Of a stretch of 64,000 bases of DNA, positions 36,234 through 45,092 are shown piece by piece. Numbering within the stretch: position 1 is the first letter of the stretch; every line of letters begins with the position of its first letter. Source of the DNA: Collinsella aerofaciens (GTDB lineage: Bacteria; Actinomycetota; Coriobacteriia; Coriobacteriales; Coriobacteriaceae); contig NZ_WWSY01000010.1 in the NCBI RefSeq assembly GCF_009876115.1, forward strand, positions 1-64,000. Direction: 5' to 3'. The notes beneath the pieces are model-generated. The model ran no database searches and was not told where the DNA came from. It saw nothing but the letters and a program-made list of their open reading frames with translations. The translations under genes and the position numbers were made by a program.

Positions 36234-37253
36234 CTAGCGCCGGAACAGCTCGCGGGCTCGGTCGCGGAGGTCGGTAGCTCGGATGACGCCCTCGTAGCGA
36301 TTGATGCGCAGACGCGGGAAGGCGTTAAAGAAGCGCAGGTCACGACGGCTGAGCGACACACTCGGCACCGGACGGCTCATGCGCTTGCCGGCAAGGCGAC
36401 GACTGAGCGACGGACGCGGCATGCTCGGCGCGACATCGGCAACGCGGCGGGCAGCGAGCGCCAGGCCGCGAGCACCATCCGAGATAAACGTCGGCATCGA
36501 AGCCTTCTCGCGCAGGGCATCGAGCGCCGCGTCGCCCAGCTCGGCCAGCCAAGCGTTAACGGCGCGACCGCGGATATGCGTCTGCGCCACCGAGTCGATC
36601 GCCGAATCGGGAATACGTTCGAGCATAGAGTCGGAGGCGTCGGCAAGCGACTCATTGATGCGGTCGGCAAGGTCGGCACGCACACGCTCAAGCTGATCGG
36701 ACAGGCGGCGCCAGCTGGCCAACGAGCACACCGCATCGACCATCATCGCGACCGCGACGATAAAGGCGGACAGCCGCACAATCAGCACCGGCAGATGGCC
36801 AAGCAGCCCCAGCAATGCCGGCTCCACTAAACGGCAAATACACAACGCACCCAAGCCAAACGCGCAGGCCCAGTACAGGCAGATGCGTCCGTGCAGGTTA
36901 AACGGCAGATGCGAGTAATCCCAAAACCGGGCACCCGTCGTTTTTTCCAACAGCACGCCCACGCTATATTCGATCACGCTGCATACGAGCGCGGCAGCGA
37001 CAAACTGGCTCGAGGCGTCTGGGATTCCACGCAGCAGCAACCAGCACGCGATGCCGCCCGCACCGTAGATGGGACAACACGGCCCTAGCAAAAAGCCGCT
37101 GTTGGCAAAGCGTCCGTGGTTGAGCATGGCGCAAACCGTCGACTCCCATACCCAGCCGCAAAAACCGTAGAAGGCAAACGAGAGTACCAGCGCCGAGAGC
37201 GGACAGGCAGCAAGCGTCGCGCCGTCAAATGCCATGTCGATCGCGGTTCCCAC
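36234..37253 (-). CDS. PF06541-type membrane protein (putative ABC transporter permease)
   Basis: 339 residues. The N-terminal 190 residues have five or six hydrophobic segments and the family's signature FYGFCGWVWESTVCAMLNHGR and FLLGPCCPIYGAGG, plus FWDYSHLPFNLHGRICLYW. The remainder is a charged, partly helical cytosolic region. The family name is historical; function is unknown. The start is a GTG at 37253 with AGAGGAG about 10 bases upstream, 3 bases after the stop of the HD-domain gene, which supports co-transcription. An ATG at 37235 is the alternative. Confidence 0.82.
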   Translation of the reverse strand: MGTAIDMAFDGATLAACPLSALVLSFAFYGFCGWVWESTVCAMLNHGRFANSGFLLGPCCPIYGAGGIACWLLLRGIPDASSQFVAAALVCSVIEYSVGVLLEKTTGARFWDYSHLPFNLHGRICLYWACAFGLGALCICRLVEPALLGLLGHLPVLIVRLSAFIVAVAMMVDAVCSLASWRRLSDQLERVRADLADRINESLADASDSMLERIPDSAIDSVAQTHIRGRAVNAWLAELGDAALDALREKASMPTFISDGARGLALAARRVADVAPSMPRPSLSRRLAGKRMSRPVPSVSLSRRDLRFFNAFPRLRINRYEGVIRATDLRDRARELFRR

Positions 37254-37256
37254 CGT

Positions 37257-37814
37257 CTACCCACTCCTCTTTTCGTTCGATTCTTTGCTCGAGCCGTCAC
37301 TCGAGCCCTCGTTCAAATCGTTCGCGCCGCCTTTGCGTGGCAGACGACCGGCAACCGTCTCGCGCAATGCGCACCATTTATCGGCCAAGCACACAATCCA
37401 TGCCTCGCGACACGTCGGCGGCACCGGTACCAGCGGAAACATATGCCGCACGATAATATTCCGCTCGCGCGACGTCAGCTCAAAATCTTCCTCCGCACGC
37501 GCCAGGGCAAAAAACGGGTGACGAAAGCCATGCAGTCGATGGCTTGGGTCGGGATCGTGCCAGTCATAGAGAAAGTAATCGTGCAGCAGGGCCCCGCGCA
37601 GCAGCGACAAGCGGTCGACGGAGATACCGACGCGGCCCAGGCGCTCGGCAAAGGACAGACTTGCCCGCGCCACCGAGGTCACATGTGCATAAACCGTCAC
37701 ATCGCCATGTTGGATAAACTCATGCATCAGGTCCAAGCGGCCCGCCTGGGCAAGCTGACGGGCGGCATCGTCGACCTCGCGCGCGATTTTCTCGGCACGA
37801 ATGGTATCGGACAT
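37257..37814 (-). CDS. HD-domain protein (predicted metal-dependent phosphohydrolase)
   Basis: 185 residues of an HD-superfamily type common in Firmicutes and Coriobacteria. Likely metal ligands are HGDVTVYAHVTSVARAS (first His), LLRGALLHDYFLYDWHD (HD pair) and FRHPFFALARAEEDF. The C-terminal tail is Ser/Glu/Lys-rich and disordered. The ATG at 37814 is preceded by AAGGAGG. It forms a two-gene unit with the PF06541 membrane protein. The substrate, probably a nucleotide or phosphorylated metabolite, is unknown. Confidence 0.83.
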   Translation of the reverse strand: MSDTIRAEKIAREVDDAARQLAQAGRLDLMHEFIQHGDVTVYAHVTSVARASLSFAERLGRVGISVDRLSLLRGALLHDYFLYDWHDPDPSHRLHGFRHPFFALARAEEDFELTSRERNIIVRHMFPLVPVPPTCREAWIVCLADKWCALRETVAGRLPRKGGANDLNEGSSDGSSKESNEKRSG

Positions 37815-38042
37815 GCGGCCTCCTTCCGGCGGCGCTCGGCGGCAAGCCGCGGCCTGCACGCAATGAATAAAATCATCATCGAATCTACCAGTATGGCATC
37901 GGACAAAACGTTTTGCCCCACCAGTTGGCGAATTACCGCGCCGCCGTCACATATCAAACGCCAAAATGTGCGAGACTGTCTTGTGCAATTGTGCCGGCCG
38001 AGGGAGTGCCGGCGCACGATTCGCATGGAGTAACCCACAACG

Positions 38043-39824
38043 ATGCTGCTTACGCAAACGACAACGCCCGAGGACGTCAAGGCTCTCGATCGCGCCGAGC
38101 TTCCGCTGCTCTGCGGCGAGATCCGCCACGCCATCCTCGAAAGCTCCGCCGCCGTCGGCGGGCACGTTGCCCCCAACCTGGGCGTCGTTGAGCTTACGGT
38201 CGCGCTCCATCGCGTGTTTAACTCCCCCACCGACAAAATTGTCTTTGACGTGTCACACCAGACCTATGCCCACAAGGCGCTGACTGGGCGCGCGTACACC
38301 TATATCGATCCGGAGCGTTATGGTGAGGCTTCTGGCTTTGCCAATCCCGACGAGTCCGAGCACGACCTGTTCGCCATGGGCCACACCTCCACATCGGTGA
38401 GCTTGGGCTGCGGCTTGGCACACGCCCGTGATCTGGCGGGCGACAGCTACAACGTCATTACCATCATTGGCGACGGTTCGCTTTCGGGCGGTCTGGCGTT
38501 TGAGGGCTTCAACAACGCCGCCGATCTCGACAGCAACCTGATCATCATCGTCAATGACAACGACCAGTCCATCGCCGAAAACCACGGTGGCCTGTATCGC
38601 AATCTGGCCGAGCTGCGCGCCAGCAACGGCACCTGCGAGCGCAACGTTTTCCGCGCGATGGGACTCGACTACCGCTATCTGGACGCCGGCAACGATGTGT
38701 TGGCCCTGGTCGACGCGCTGCAGGAGCTGCGCGATATCGATCATCCCATCGTGCTGCACGTCTCCACCGCAAAGGGCAAGGGCTTTGAGCCGGCCCAGAG
38801 CGACCCCGAGCGCTGGCACCACGTGGGTCCGTTTGACATGGCGACCGGGCGCAAGCTCTGCCCGGGCCATCCGAGCGAGCCTGCGCCGCGCACCTATGCC
38901 GACATTACGGGCGAGGCGCTCAGCGCCGCCATCGAGCACGATCCGCAGGTCGTGGGCATCACGGCCGCCACGCCCTACATCATGGGCTTTACACCCGAGC
39001 TTCGCGCCGCGGCAGGCAAGCAGTTTGTTGACGTGGGCATTGCCGAGGAGCACGCCGTGACCTTTGCCACCGCGCTTGCGCGCTCGGGCGCCAAGCCAGT
39101 CTTTGGTGTGTACGGCACGTTTTTGCAGCGCGCCTACGACGAGCTGTGGCACGACCTGTGCCTCAACGACGCCCCCGCAACCATCCTGGTATTTGGCGCG
39201 TCGATCTTTGGCACCACATCCGAGACGCATCTCTCGTTCTTTGATATTTCCATGCTGGGCGGTCTTCCCAACATGCACTACTTGGCGCCGGCCTGCATGG
39301 AGGAATATCTGTCCATGCTGAGCTGGTCGCTCGATCACCGCGAGCATCCTGTGGCGATTCGCGTGCCCGGCATTGGCCTGGTAAGCCGCCCCGACTTGGC
39401 GCCTGCCGAGGACGCCGATTACGGTGTCGCGCGCTACAACGTGGTGCGCCAAGGCCGCGACGTGGCCGTGCTCGCGCTCGGCGATTTCTTTGAGCTGGGC
39501 GAGCGTGTGGCAAACCGCTTGGCAGCCGAATACGGTATCGAGGCCACGCTCGTCAACCCTCGCTTTGCAACCGAGCTTGACCGCGAGTTCCTCGACAGCC
39601 TTGCCGCCAAGCATCGCGTTGTCGTCACCCTCGAGGACGGCATCTTGGACGGCGGTTGGGGCGAACGCGTCGCGTGCTACTTGGCCTGCACGCCCGTGCG
39701 CACGCGCACCTTCGGCATCGCCAAGGGCTTCCCCGACCGCTACGACCCCAACGAGCTGCTCGCTCAGAACGGCATGACGGTCGAGAACATGGCCGCCGAG
39801 GCCGTAAGGCTACTCAACGAGTAA
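38043..39824 (+). CDS. 1-deoxy-D-xylulose-5-phosphate synthase-like TPP enzyme
   Basis: 593 residues, shorter than the usual 620-640 of DXS. It condenses pyruvate and glyceraldehyde 3-phosphate into DXP for isoprenoid, thiamine and pyridoxal synthesis, if it is a true DXS. SSAAVGGHVAPNLGVVELTV and FDVSHQTYAHKALTGR are the N-terminal DXS motifs. IGDGSLSGGLAFEGFNNAA is the TPP motif, with IAENHGGLY following. VDVGIAEEHAVTFATALA contains the catalytic Glu. The C-terminal domain is complete. The shortened form is known in gut anaerobes and may be a paralogue; I do not see the second copy in this window. GGAG lies 12 bases before the ATG, slightly far. Confidence 0.85.
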   Translation: MLLTQTTTPEDVKALDRAELPLLCGEIRHAILESSAAVGGHVAPNLGVVELTVALHRVFNSPTDKIVFDVSHQTYAHKALTGRAYTYIDPERYGEASGFANPDESEHDLFAMGHTSTSVSLGCGLAHARDLAGDSYNVITIIGDGSLSGGLAFEGFNNAADLDSNLIIIVNDNDQSIAENHGGLYRNLAELRASNGTCERNVFRAMGLDYRYLDAGNDVLALVDALQELRDIDHPIVLHVSTAKGKGFEPAQSDPERWHHVGPFDMATGRKLCPGHPSEPAPRTYADITGEALSAAIEHDPQVVGITAATPYIMGFTPELRAAAGKQFVDVGIAEEHAVTFATALARSGAKPVFGVYGTFLQRAYDELWHDLCLNDAPATILVFGASIFGTTSETHLSFFDISMLGGLPNMHYLAPACMEEYLSMLSWSLDHREHPVAIRVPGIGLVSRPDLAPAEDADYGVARYNVVRQGRDVAVLALGDFFELGERVANRLAAEYGIEATLVNPRFATELDREFLDSLAAKHRVVVTLEDGILDGGWGERVACYLACTPVRTRTFGIAKGFPDRYDPNELLAQNGMTVENMAAEAVRLLNE

Positions 39825-39862
39825 AAAACCTCCGCAAGGGAAGCACCCATGCGGAGGTTTTT
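39824..39862 (+). terminator. Terminator of the DXS-like gene
   Basis: A 13-bp perfect stem (AAAAACCTCCGCA/TGCGGAGGTTTTT) with a 13-base loop, beginning within the stop codon. The right arm itself provides the T run. Confidence 0.9.
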
Positions 39863-39885
39863 ATTTTCGCGACGCGATTATCTCA

Positions 39886-40096
39886 ATCTGTAACATCTAT
39901 GGCCCGAATTCCCGTCTAACTGTTACAGATCTAGAAAAGACGTCTTAGTCCCTGACCTTTGTCTCAATCTGTAACAGATAGAGACCTTCTGGCCGTCCAG
40001 ATGTTACAGATTGAGACATTCGAATTCCCCTAAAGAGAAAATCTCGATCTGTAACAGGTAGAACCCATTTCCTCGTCTAACTGTTACAGATTGAGA
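39886..40096. repeat. Array of three inverted repeats with 25-base loops
   Basis: Units are 39886-39930, 39961-40017 and 40042-40096. Each consists of ATCTGTAACA (up to GTCTCAATCTGTAACA) and its reverse complement, separated by exactly 25 bases in all three units. The unit period is 80-81 bases. The loops are related (two end in GTCTAAC). It lies between a strong terminator and the promoter of the amino-acid ABC operon. The alternating orientation resembles a BIME-type REP cluster more than a CRISPR. No nearby protein explains it. Confidence 0.85.
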
Positions 40097-40130
40097 CAAA
40101 GCAGCGAGACAGGCCACCACATCTGCAAGA

Positions 40131-40172
40131 ACCACCACAAAGGTGCCTGTCCCTTTTTGGTAGGAAGAATTA
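40131..40172 (-). repeat. Chimeric palindrome R7 upstream of the ABC operon
   Basis: Read on the minus strand it has CCTACCAAAAAGGGACAGG like the R family, continuing into CACCTTTGTGGTGGTT like the lgt-linked element R8. It looks like a hybrid of the two families and lies about 110 bases before the ABC binding-protein gene. Confidence 0.65.
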
Positions 40173-40207
40173 CCCATAAGGTAAGTATGTTTCTGAGTTA
40201 TTTCGTG

Positions 40208-40237
40208 TTGACCCATTTGAGCGGGATGGGGTATAAC
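40208..40237 (+). promoter_or_regulatory. Sigma-70-type promoter of the amino-acid ABC operon
   Basis: TTGACC (40208-40213), an 18-base spacer and TATAAC (40232-40237), 43 bases before the ATG of the binding protein. This is the clearest promoter match I found in the window. Confidence 0.65.
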
Positions 40238-40280
40238 TCTACTCAACCGCTAGGGATTTTATTGAGAAAGGTGTTCTCCT

Positions 40281-41276
40281 ATGAGCAAGAACCTCTCCCA
40301 GCAGGTCGTTCTCGACCGCCGCGGCTTCGTTGCCGCCACCTTCGCAACCGTCGCCGGCCTTGGTCTTGCCGGCTGCTCTGACACCAGCGCCGAGGCTGAC
40401 AAGGGTTCCGCCGCTGGCTCCTCCAAGAGCTCCGAAGATACCGAGGCTTCCACCACGCTCGACGCCAAGGCATTCGACAAGCTCGTCGACAACGGCCCCA
40501 AGGCCGATGACGATGTCATCGCCGCCAGCACCTGGGCCACGGCCGTCAAGGACGCCGGCGTCTTTAAGATCGGTGGCGTTCAGACCTCCACGCTCTTCTC
40601 CCTCCTCAACGAGAAAGACGGTCAGACCCGTGGCTTCGATGCCGGCATCGCGCAGCTTCTGTCCAACTACATCCTAGGCGAGAACAAGGTCGAGATCACC
40701 CAGGTGACCTCGGACACGCGCGAGTCCGTCCTGCAGAACGGCCAGGTCGACGCTGTCTTTGCCACCTACACCATCACCGACGAGCGCAAGAAGCTTGTCT
40801 CCTTTGCCGGTCCCTACTACTACACGCAGCAGGCCATCCTGGTGCTTGCCGATAACGACGACATCAAGAGCGTCGACGACCTGGCCGACAAGAACGTCGC
40901 CGTCCAGTCCGGCTCCAACGGCCCCGCCATCCTGGAGGAGTTCGCTCCCAAGGCCAGCCAGCAGGAGTTCAAGACCGACGAGGAGGCCCGCCAGGCACTT
41001 CAGCAGGGACGCGTTGACGCCTACGTCATCGACAACAACATGCAGCAGAGCGCCCTGGTCCGCGAGCCCGGCAAGTACAAGATTGCCGGCAAGCCCTTCG
41101 GCAGCAAGGAGCCCTACGGCATCGGCCTGCCGCTCGATTCCGACGGTGTCGCCTTTGTCAACGACTTCCTTAAGAAGATCGAGGATGACGGCACCTGGAC
41201 CGAGCTGTGGCAGATCTGCATTGGCGACCGTACGGGCGACACCAATGTTCCCGAGCTGCCCGAGATCGGCGCCTAG
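40281..41276 (+). CDS. Amino-acid ABC transporter substrate-binding lipoprotein
   Basis: 331 residues. The signal sequence has a twin-arginine start (LDRRGFVAATFATVAGLGLAG) and a lipobox LAGC near residue 33, so it is probably a Tat-exported lipoprotein modified by Lgt (14202). A Ser/Glu-rich linker follows. The solute-binding domain of the SBP_bac_3 family runs from about 90 to 320, with RGFDAGIAQLLSNYILGENK and TITDERKKLVSFAGPYYYTQ. It delivers a polar amino acid, by family likeness glutamate or glutamine, to the permeases encoded downstream. It is the first gene of a four-gene operon and is separated from the permeases by a hairpin that may allow excess binding protein. Confidence 0.92.
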   Translation: MSKNLSQQVVLDRRGFVAATFATVAGLGLAGCSDTSAEADKGSAAGSSKSSEDTEASTTLDAKAFDKLVDNGPKADDDVIAASTWATAVKDAGVFKIGGVQTSTLFSLLNEKDGQTRGFDAGIAQLLSNYILGENKVEITQVTSDTRESVLQNGQVDAVFATYTITDERKKLVSFAGPYYYTQQAILVLADNDDIKSVDDLADKNVAVQSGSNGPAILEEFAPKASQQEFKTDEEARQALQQGRVDAYVIDNNMQQSALVREPGKYKIAGKPFGSKEPYGIGLPLDSDGVAFVNDFLKKIEDDGTWTELWQICIGDRTGDTNVPELPEIGA

Positions 41277-41364
41277 GCAGCGAGCCTAGTAACGGCCGCT
41301 ACGAAACCATACGGAAACGCACGATGCGCTTTATTGCGCTAAACTGTTTCCTCACTGAGTTGTC

Positions 41365-41390
41365 GGGGCTTCCGTACACACGGGAGCCCC
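41365..41390 (+). terminator. Intercistronic partial terminator
   Basis: A 10-bp stem with one mismatch (GGGGCTTCCG/CGGGAGCCCC) followed by TTTCCTT, in the 138-base space between the binding-protein gene and the first permease. It probably reduces read-through so that binding protein is made in excess. Confidence 0.7.
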
Positions 41391-41414
41391 TTTCCTTACC
41401 GGCGGGAGGTCCGC

Positions 41415-42074
41415 ATGAGTCTCTCCGAGCTCTGGTCGCTCTATGGCCAGAACTATATCGACGCGCTGCTAGCAACCTGGGGCATGACGCTTGAGTCGTT
41501 TGCCATCGCCATGGTGCTGGCCGTCGCCGTCACCGTGATGCGCGTGTCGCCGCTCAAGCCGCTGCGCGTCTTTGGCGACCTGTATGTCCAGGTCTTCCGT
41601 AACATCCCCGGCATCGCGCTGCTCATTATCGTCGTCTACGCGCTGCCGCCGCTCAAGGTCGTCCTGCCCTACCGCACCTGCGTCATCGTCGCCACAGTGC
41701 TCTTGGGTTCTGCCTTTGGCTCCGAGAACTTTATGAGCGGCATCAACACCGTCGGTGTCGGCCAGGTGGAAGCCGCCCGCTCGCTGGGCATGAGCTTCAG
41801 CCGTATCCTCGCCAAGATCGTGATTCCGCAGGCGCTGCGCTCGAGCGTGCTGCCCATGACCAACCTCTTTATCGCCGTCATGCTCACCACCGCGCTCGGC
41901 AGTCAGGTGCCGCTTAAACCGCAGGAGCTCACCGGCGTGGTGAGCTACATCAACACGCGCTCGCTCGGCGGCGTCGCCGCGTTCTTTATCTCGGCGCTCG
42001 GCTACCTGGGCACGGCCTTTGTGGTGAGCCACATTGGCAACTATATCGATAAGAAGGTGAGGATCCTCCGATGA
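41415..42074 (+). CDS. Amino-acid ABC transporter permease (HisM family), first
   Basis: 219 residues with about five membrane segments. The EAA loop is GVGQVEAARSLGMSFSRILAKIVIPQAL, which contacts the ATPase. The ATG at 41415 has GGGAGG upstream. It overlaps the second permease by four bases (ATGA), so the two are translationally coupled and form a heterodimeric channel. Confidence 0.93.
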   Translation: MSLSELWSLYGQNYIDALLATWGMTLESFAIAMVLAVAVTVMRVSPLKPLRVFGDLYVQVFRNIPGIALLIIVVYALPPLKVVLPYRTCVIVATVLLGSAFGSENFMSGINTVGVGQVEAARSLGMSFSRILAKIVIPQALRSSVLPMTNLFIAVMLTTALGSQVPLKPQELTGVVSYINTRSLGGVAAFFISALGYLGTAFVVSHIGNYIDKKVRILR

Positions 42075-42904
42075 GCAAGCACTCCACCTCCGCGCTCACC
42101 ATGCGCGATGCGCTCTACGAGGCTCCCGGCCCCAAGATGCGCGCCAAGATTCGCGTCGGCACCGCCATCTCACTTGTTGCCGTGGCCGCGCTCATCGCTC
42201 TGGTACTGCAGCGCTTTTATGTGACCGGCCAGCTTTCGGTCCATTACTGGTACTTCTTTACGCACCTCACCACCTGGAAGTTCCTGCTTGCCGGTTTTGA
42301 GGGCACGGTAAAGGTCGCGCTCACCGCCGGCGCCATCGCGCTGGTACTGGGCTTAGCCCTCATGCTCGGCCGTACCAGCAACATCAAGCCGCTGCAGCTG
42401 GTCTGCCGCGTGCTCACCGATTTCTTCCGTGGCGTGCCGAGCCTGCTGTTCATCTACTTCTTCTTTTTGGTGCTGCCTCAGTACAAGATTTCACTGCCGT
42501 CGTTTTGGATGCTCACGCTTCCCGTCGCGCTCGCCGCAGCCGGCGTACTTGCCGAGATCTTCCGCGCAGGCGTCAACGCCGTGCCGCGTGGTCAGGTCGA
42601 GGCAGCCCAGGCGCTCGGTCTCTCCAAGGCCAAAATCACCTTTAAAATCGTATTGCCCCAGGCGATTCGGTTTATCATTCCGTCGTTGATTTCGCAGCTC
42701 GTGGTCGTAGTCAAAGACACCACCGTCGCCTACGTGGTGAGCTACCCCGACCTCATGCAAAATGCCCGCGTGCTCATTACCAACTACGACGCCCTCGTGT
42801 CGGTTTACCTGGTTATCGCGGTCATCTACATCCTCATCAACGTCGCGATCAACAAGGCCGCTGTCTACGTTTCGCACAAGACCGGCGCGACGATCATCCG
42901 CTAA
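42071..42904 (+). CDS. Amino-acid ABC transporter permease (HisM family), second
   Basis: 277 residues. A longer N-terminal cytosolic part precedes the membrane domain. The EAA loop is VPRGQVEAAQALGLSKAKIT, followed by FKIVLPQAIRFIIPSLISQL and VVKDTTVAYVVSYPDLMQNA, typical of glutamate/glutamine-type permeases. It overlaps the first permease by four bases and is followed by the ATPase gene after 37 bases. Confidence 0.93.
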   Translation: MSKHSTSALTMRDALYEAPGPKMRAKIRVGTAISLVAVAALIALVLQRFYVTGQLSVHYWYFFTHLTTWKFLLAGFEGTVKVALTAGAIALVLGLALMLGRTSNIKPLQLVCRVLTDFFRGVPSLLFIYFFFLVLPQYKISLPSFWMLTLPVALAAAGVLAEIFRAGVNAVPRGQVEAAQALGLSKAKITFKIVLPQAIRFIIPSLISQLVVVVKDTTVAYVVSYPDLMQNARVLITNYDALVSVYLVIAVIYILINVAINKAAVYVSHKTGATIIR

Positions 42905-42941
42905 CGCTTTTACCATTTCGAGTCATAAGGAGCCGAGCACC

Positions 42942-43706
<765 letters not shown>

Positions 43707-43796
43707 CCAGCCACCCCGTGGGACAAATCCATTGAAAGTGTTGTCCTACGACGTCTCTCATGCGCCCTGTCACCTTTAGATTCGAAAGCAACACCT

Positions 43797-44606
43797 ATGA
43801 TCGGAACTCGCACTTCATCGTCATACACCCCGCACGTCGACGTCGATCCCGCCGACCGCCCGCTCATCCTCGTCGCGCCGCGTTGGGAAGAGGCGAAGCC
43901 GTTTTTAAGCGAGACGCTCTCCCCCAACGAGGAAATCGCAAGTGTCTTTGTCGATGCCATCCTTGCCGCCGGCGGCCTGCCGCTGCAGATGTCCATCACC
44001 GAGGACATTGAGGTCATCCGCCATTACGTCGATATCGCCGACGGTATCGCTATTCCCGGCGGCCCGGATGTCAACCCCAAACGCTGGGGCGATGATCGAC
44101 CCTACGACCCCACCCTCTGCTGCGAGATCCGCGATAGCTTTGAGTTTAAGCTGGTCGGCGAAGTGCTCCGCGCCAAAAAGCCGCTCTTTACCACCTGCCG
44201 TGGCACGCAGTTGCTCAACGTCGCCACTGGCGGCACCCTGTGCATGGACGTGCCGAGCCTGGGCGCTCGCGAGGGCCGCACGCAGTGGCGCCATACCCAC
44301 GTGCTCAACGACCCCGTGCATCCCGTCGAGGTCGTGCCGGGCTCGCTGCTCGACCGCGCGGTTGGCGGACACAGGCTGATCCAGACTAACTCGGCACATC
44401 ACTGCTGCGTCGACCGTCTGGGTAAGAGCACGCGCTTGGTCGCCAAGGCAACCGACGGCGTTCCCGAGTGCATCGAAGTCGAAGGCCAGCCTTTCTGCCT
44501 GGGCGTGCAATGGCACCCTGAGTATACGTGGAAGACGCTCGAGACCGACTTTAACCTGTGGAAGTCGTTTGTCGAGGCAGCGACCAAGGTAAAGCAGGCC
44601 CGCTAG
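43797..44606 (+). CDS. Gamma-glutamyl-gamma-aminobutyrate hydrolase-like peptidase (C26)
   Basis: 269 residues with the class-I glutamine-amidotransferase fold. IPGGPDVNPKRWGDD and FTTCRGTQLLNVATGGTL carry the nucleophilic Cys near residue 137. VQWHPEYTWK carries the catalytic His and Glu. PuuD-type enzymes release GABA or free amino acids from gamma-glutamyl conjugates. It lies 90 bases after the ABC operon on the same strand, before a terminator, so it may share transcription. A supply of gamma-glutamyl compounds through this transporter is a plausible but untested link. The ribosome-binding site is weak. Confidence 0.88.
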   Translation: MIGTRTSSSYTPHVDVDPADRPLILVAPRWEEAKPFLSETLSPNEEIASVFVDAILAAGGLPLQMSITEDIEVIRHYVDIADGIAIPGGPDVNPKRWGDDRPYDPTLCCEIRDSFEFKLVGEVLRAKKPLFTTCRGTQLLNVATGGTLCMDVPSLGAREGRTQWRHTHVLNDPVHPVEVVPGSLLDRAVGGHRLIQTNSAHHCCVDRLGKSTRLVAKATDGVPECIEVEGQPFCLGVQWHPEYTWKTLETDFNLWKSFVEAATKVKQAR

Positions 44607-44628
44607 CTCGCGAACCGCACAACAGATA

Positions 44629-44667
44629 AGGGCGCCCCGCCGGCCACATGGTCCGACGGGGCGCCCT
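44629..44667. terminator. Bidirectional terminator
   Basis: An 11-bp perfect stem (AGGGCGCCCCG/CGGGGCGCCCT) with a 17-base loop, between converging genes (C26 peptidase and HPt protein), followed by ATTA. Confidence 0.8.
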
Positions 44668-44711
44668 ATTACCTATATGCTGCCGGCACACAGCCCAAGG
44701 CTCGCGAGCCC

Positions 44712-45068
44712 TTATTCAGCCGCCTCGCGCAGGGCCGACATCGTGGCCGCATATTGCTGCTGCAGCGCATGCATTCCCTCACGAGCGCCGTCAACGGCAT
44801 CGGCGCCGCGCAGCGCCTCGGTCACCAAGACCGCCGGCTCGTACAGATTATCGAATCCCAGGTTCTGGCTCACGCCTTTGAGCGTATGCACTGCCATAAA
44901 CGCGCTCTCGGCATCTCCCGCCGCCATGGCAGCCTCCAGCTTGTCCATGCTCTCGTCATCCAAAAACTTGAGGGCAAAGCGGGCAAGCATTTCCTCGCCC
45001 ATCAGCCGAGCGCACGCGTCATCATAATTGGCGCCAATCTTCTCATACGCCTCACGCATGGAAATCAT
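44712..45068 (-). CDS. Histidine phosphotransfer (HPt) domain protein
   Basis: 118 residues of a single four-helix HPt domain. The phospho-accepting His is in FMAVHTLKGVSQNLGF near residue 61. It carries phosphate between a sensor kinase and a receiver domain. It lies 24 bases after the GGDEF-REC-HD-GYP gene and probably exchanges phosphate with that receiver. No histidine kinase is encoded nearby. AAAGGAG precedes the ATG. Confidence 0.9.
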   Translation of the reverse strand: MISMREAYEKIGANYDDACARLMGEEMLARFALKFLDDESMDKLEAAMAAGDAESAFMAVHTLKGVSQNLGFDNLYEPAVLVTEALRGADAVDGAREGMHALQQQYAATMSALREAAE

Positions 45069-45092
45069 GGGTTAAAAACTCCTTTGGTCAAA

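Noticed and set aside
39886..40096. CRISPR array
   Set aside because: The regularly spaced units are inverted pairs with alternating orientation and related loops, not direct repeats with unique spacers, and no cas genes are present.
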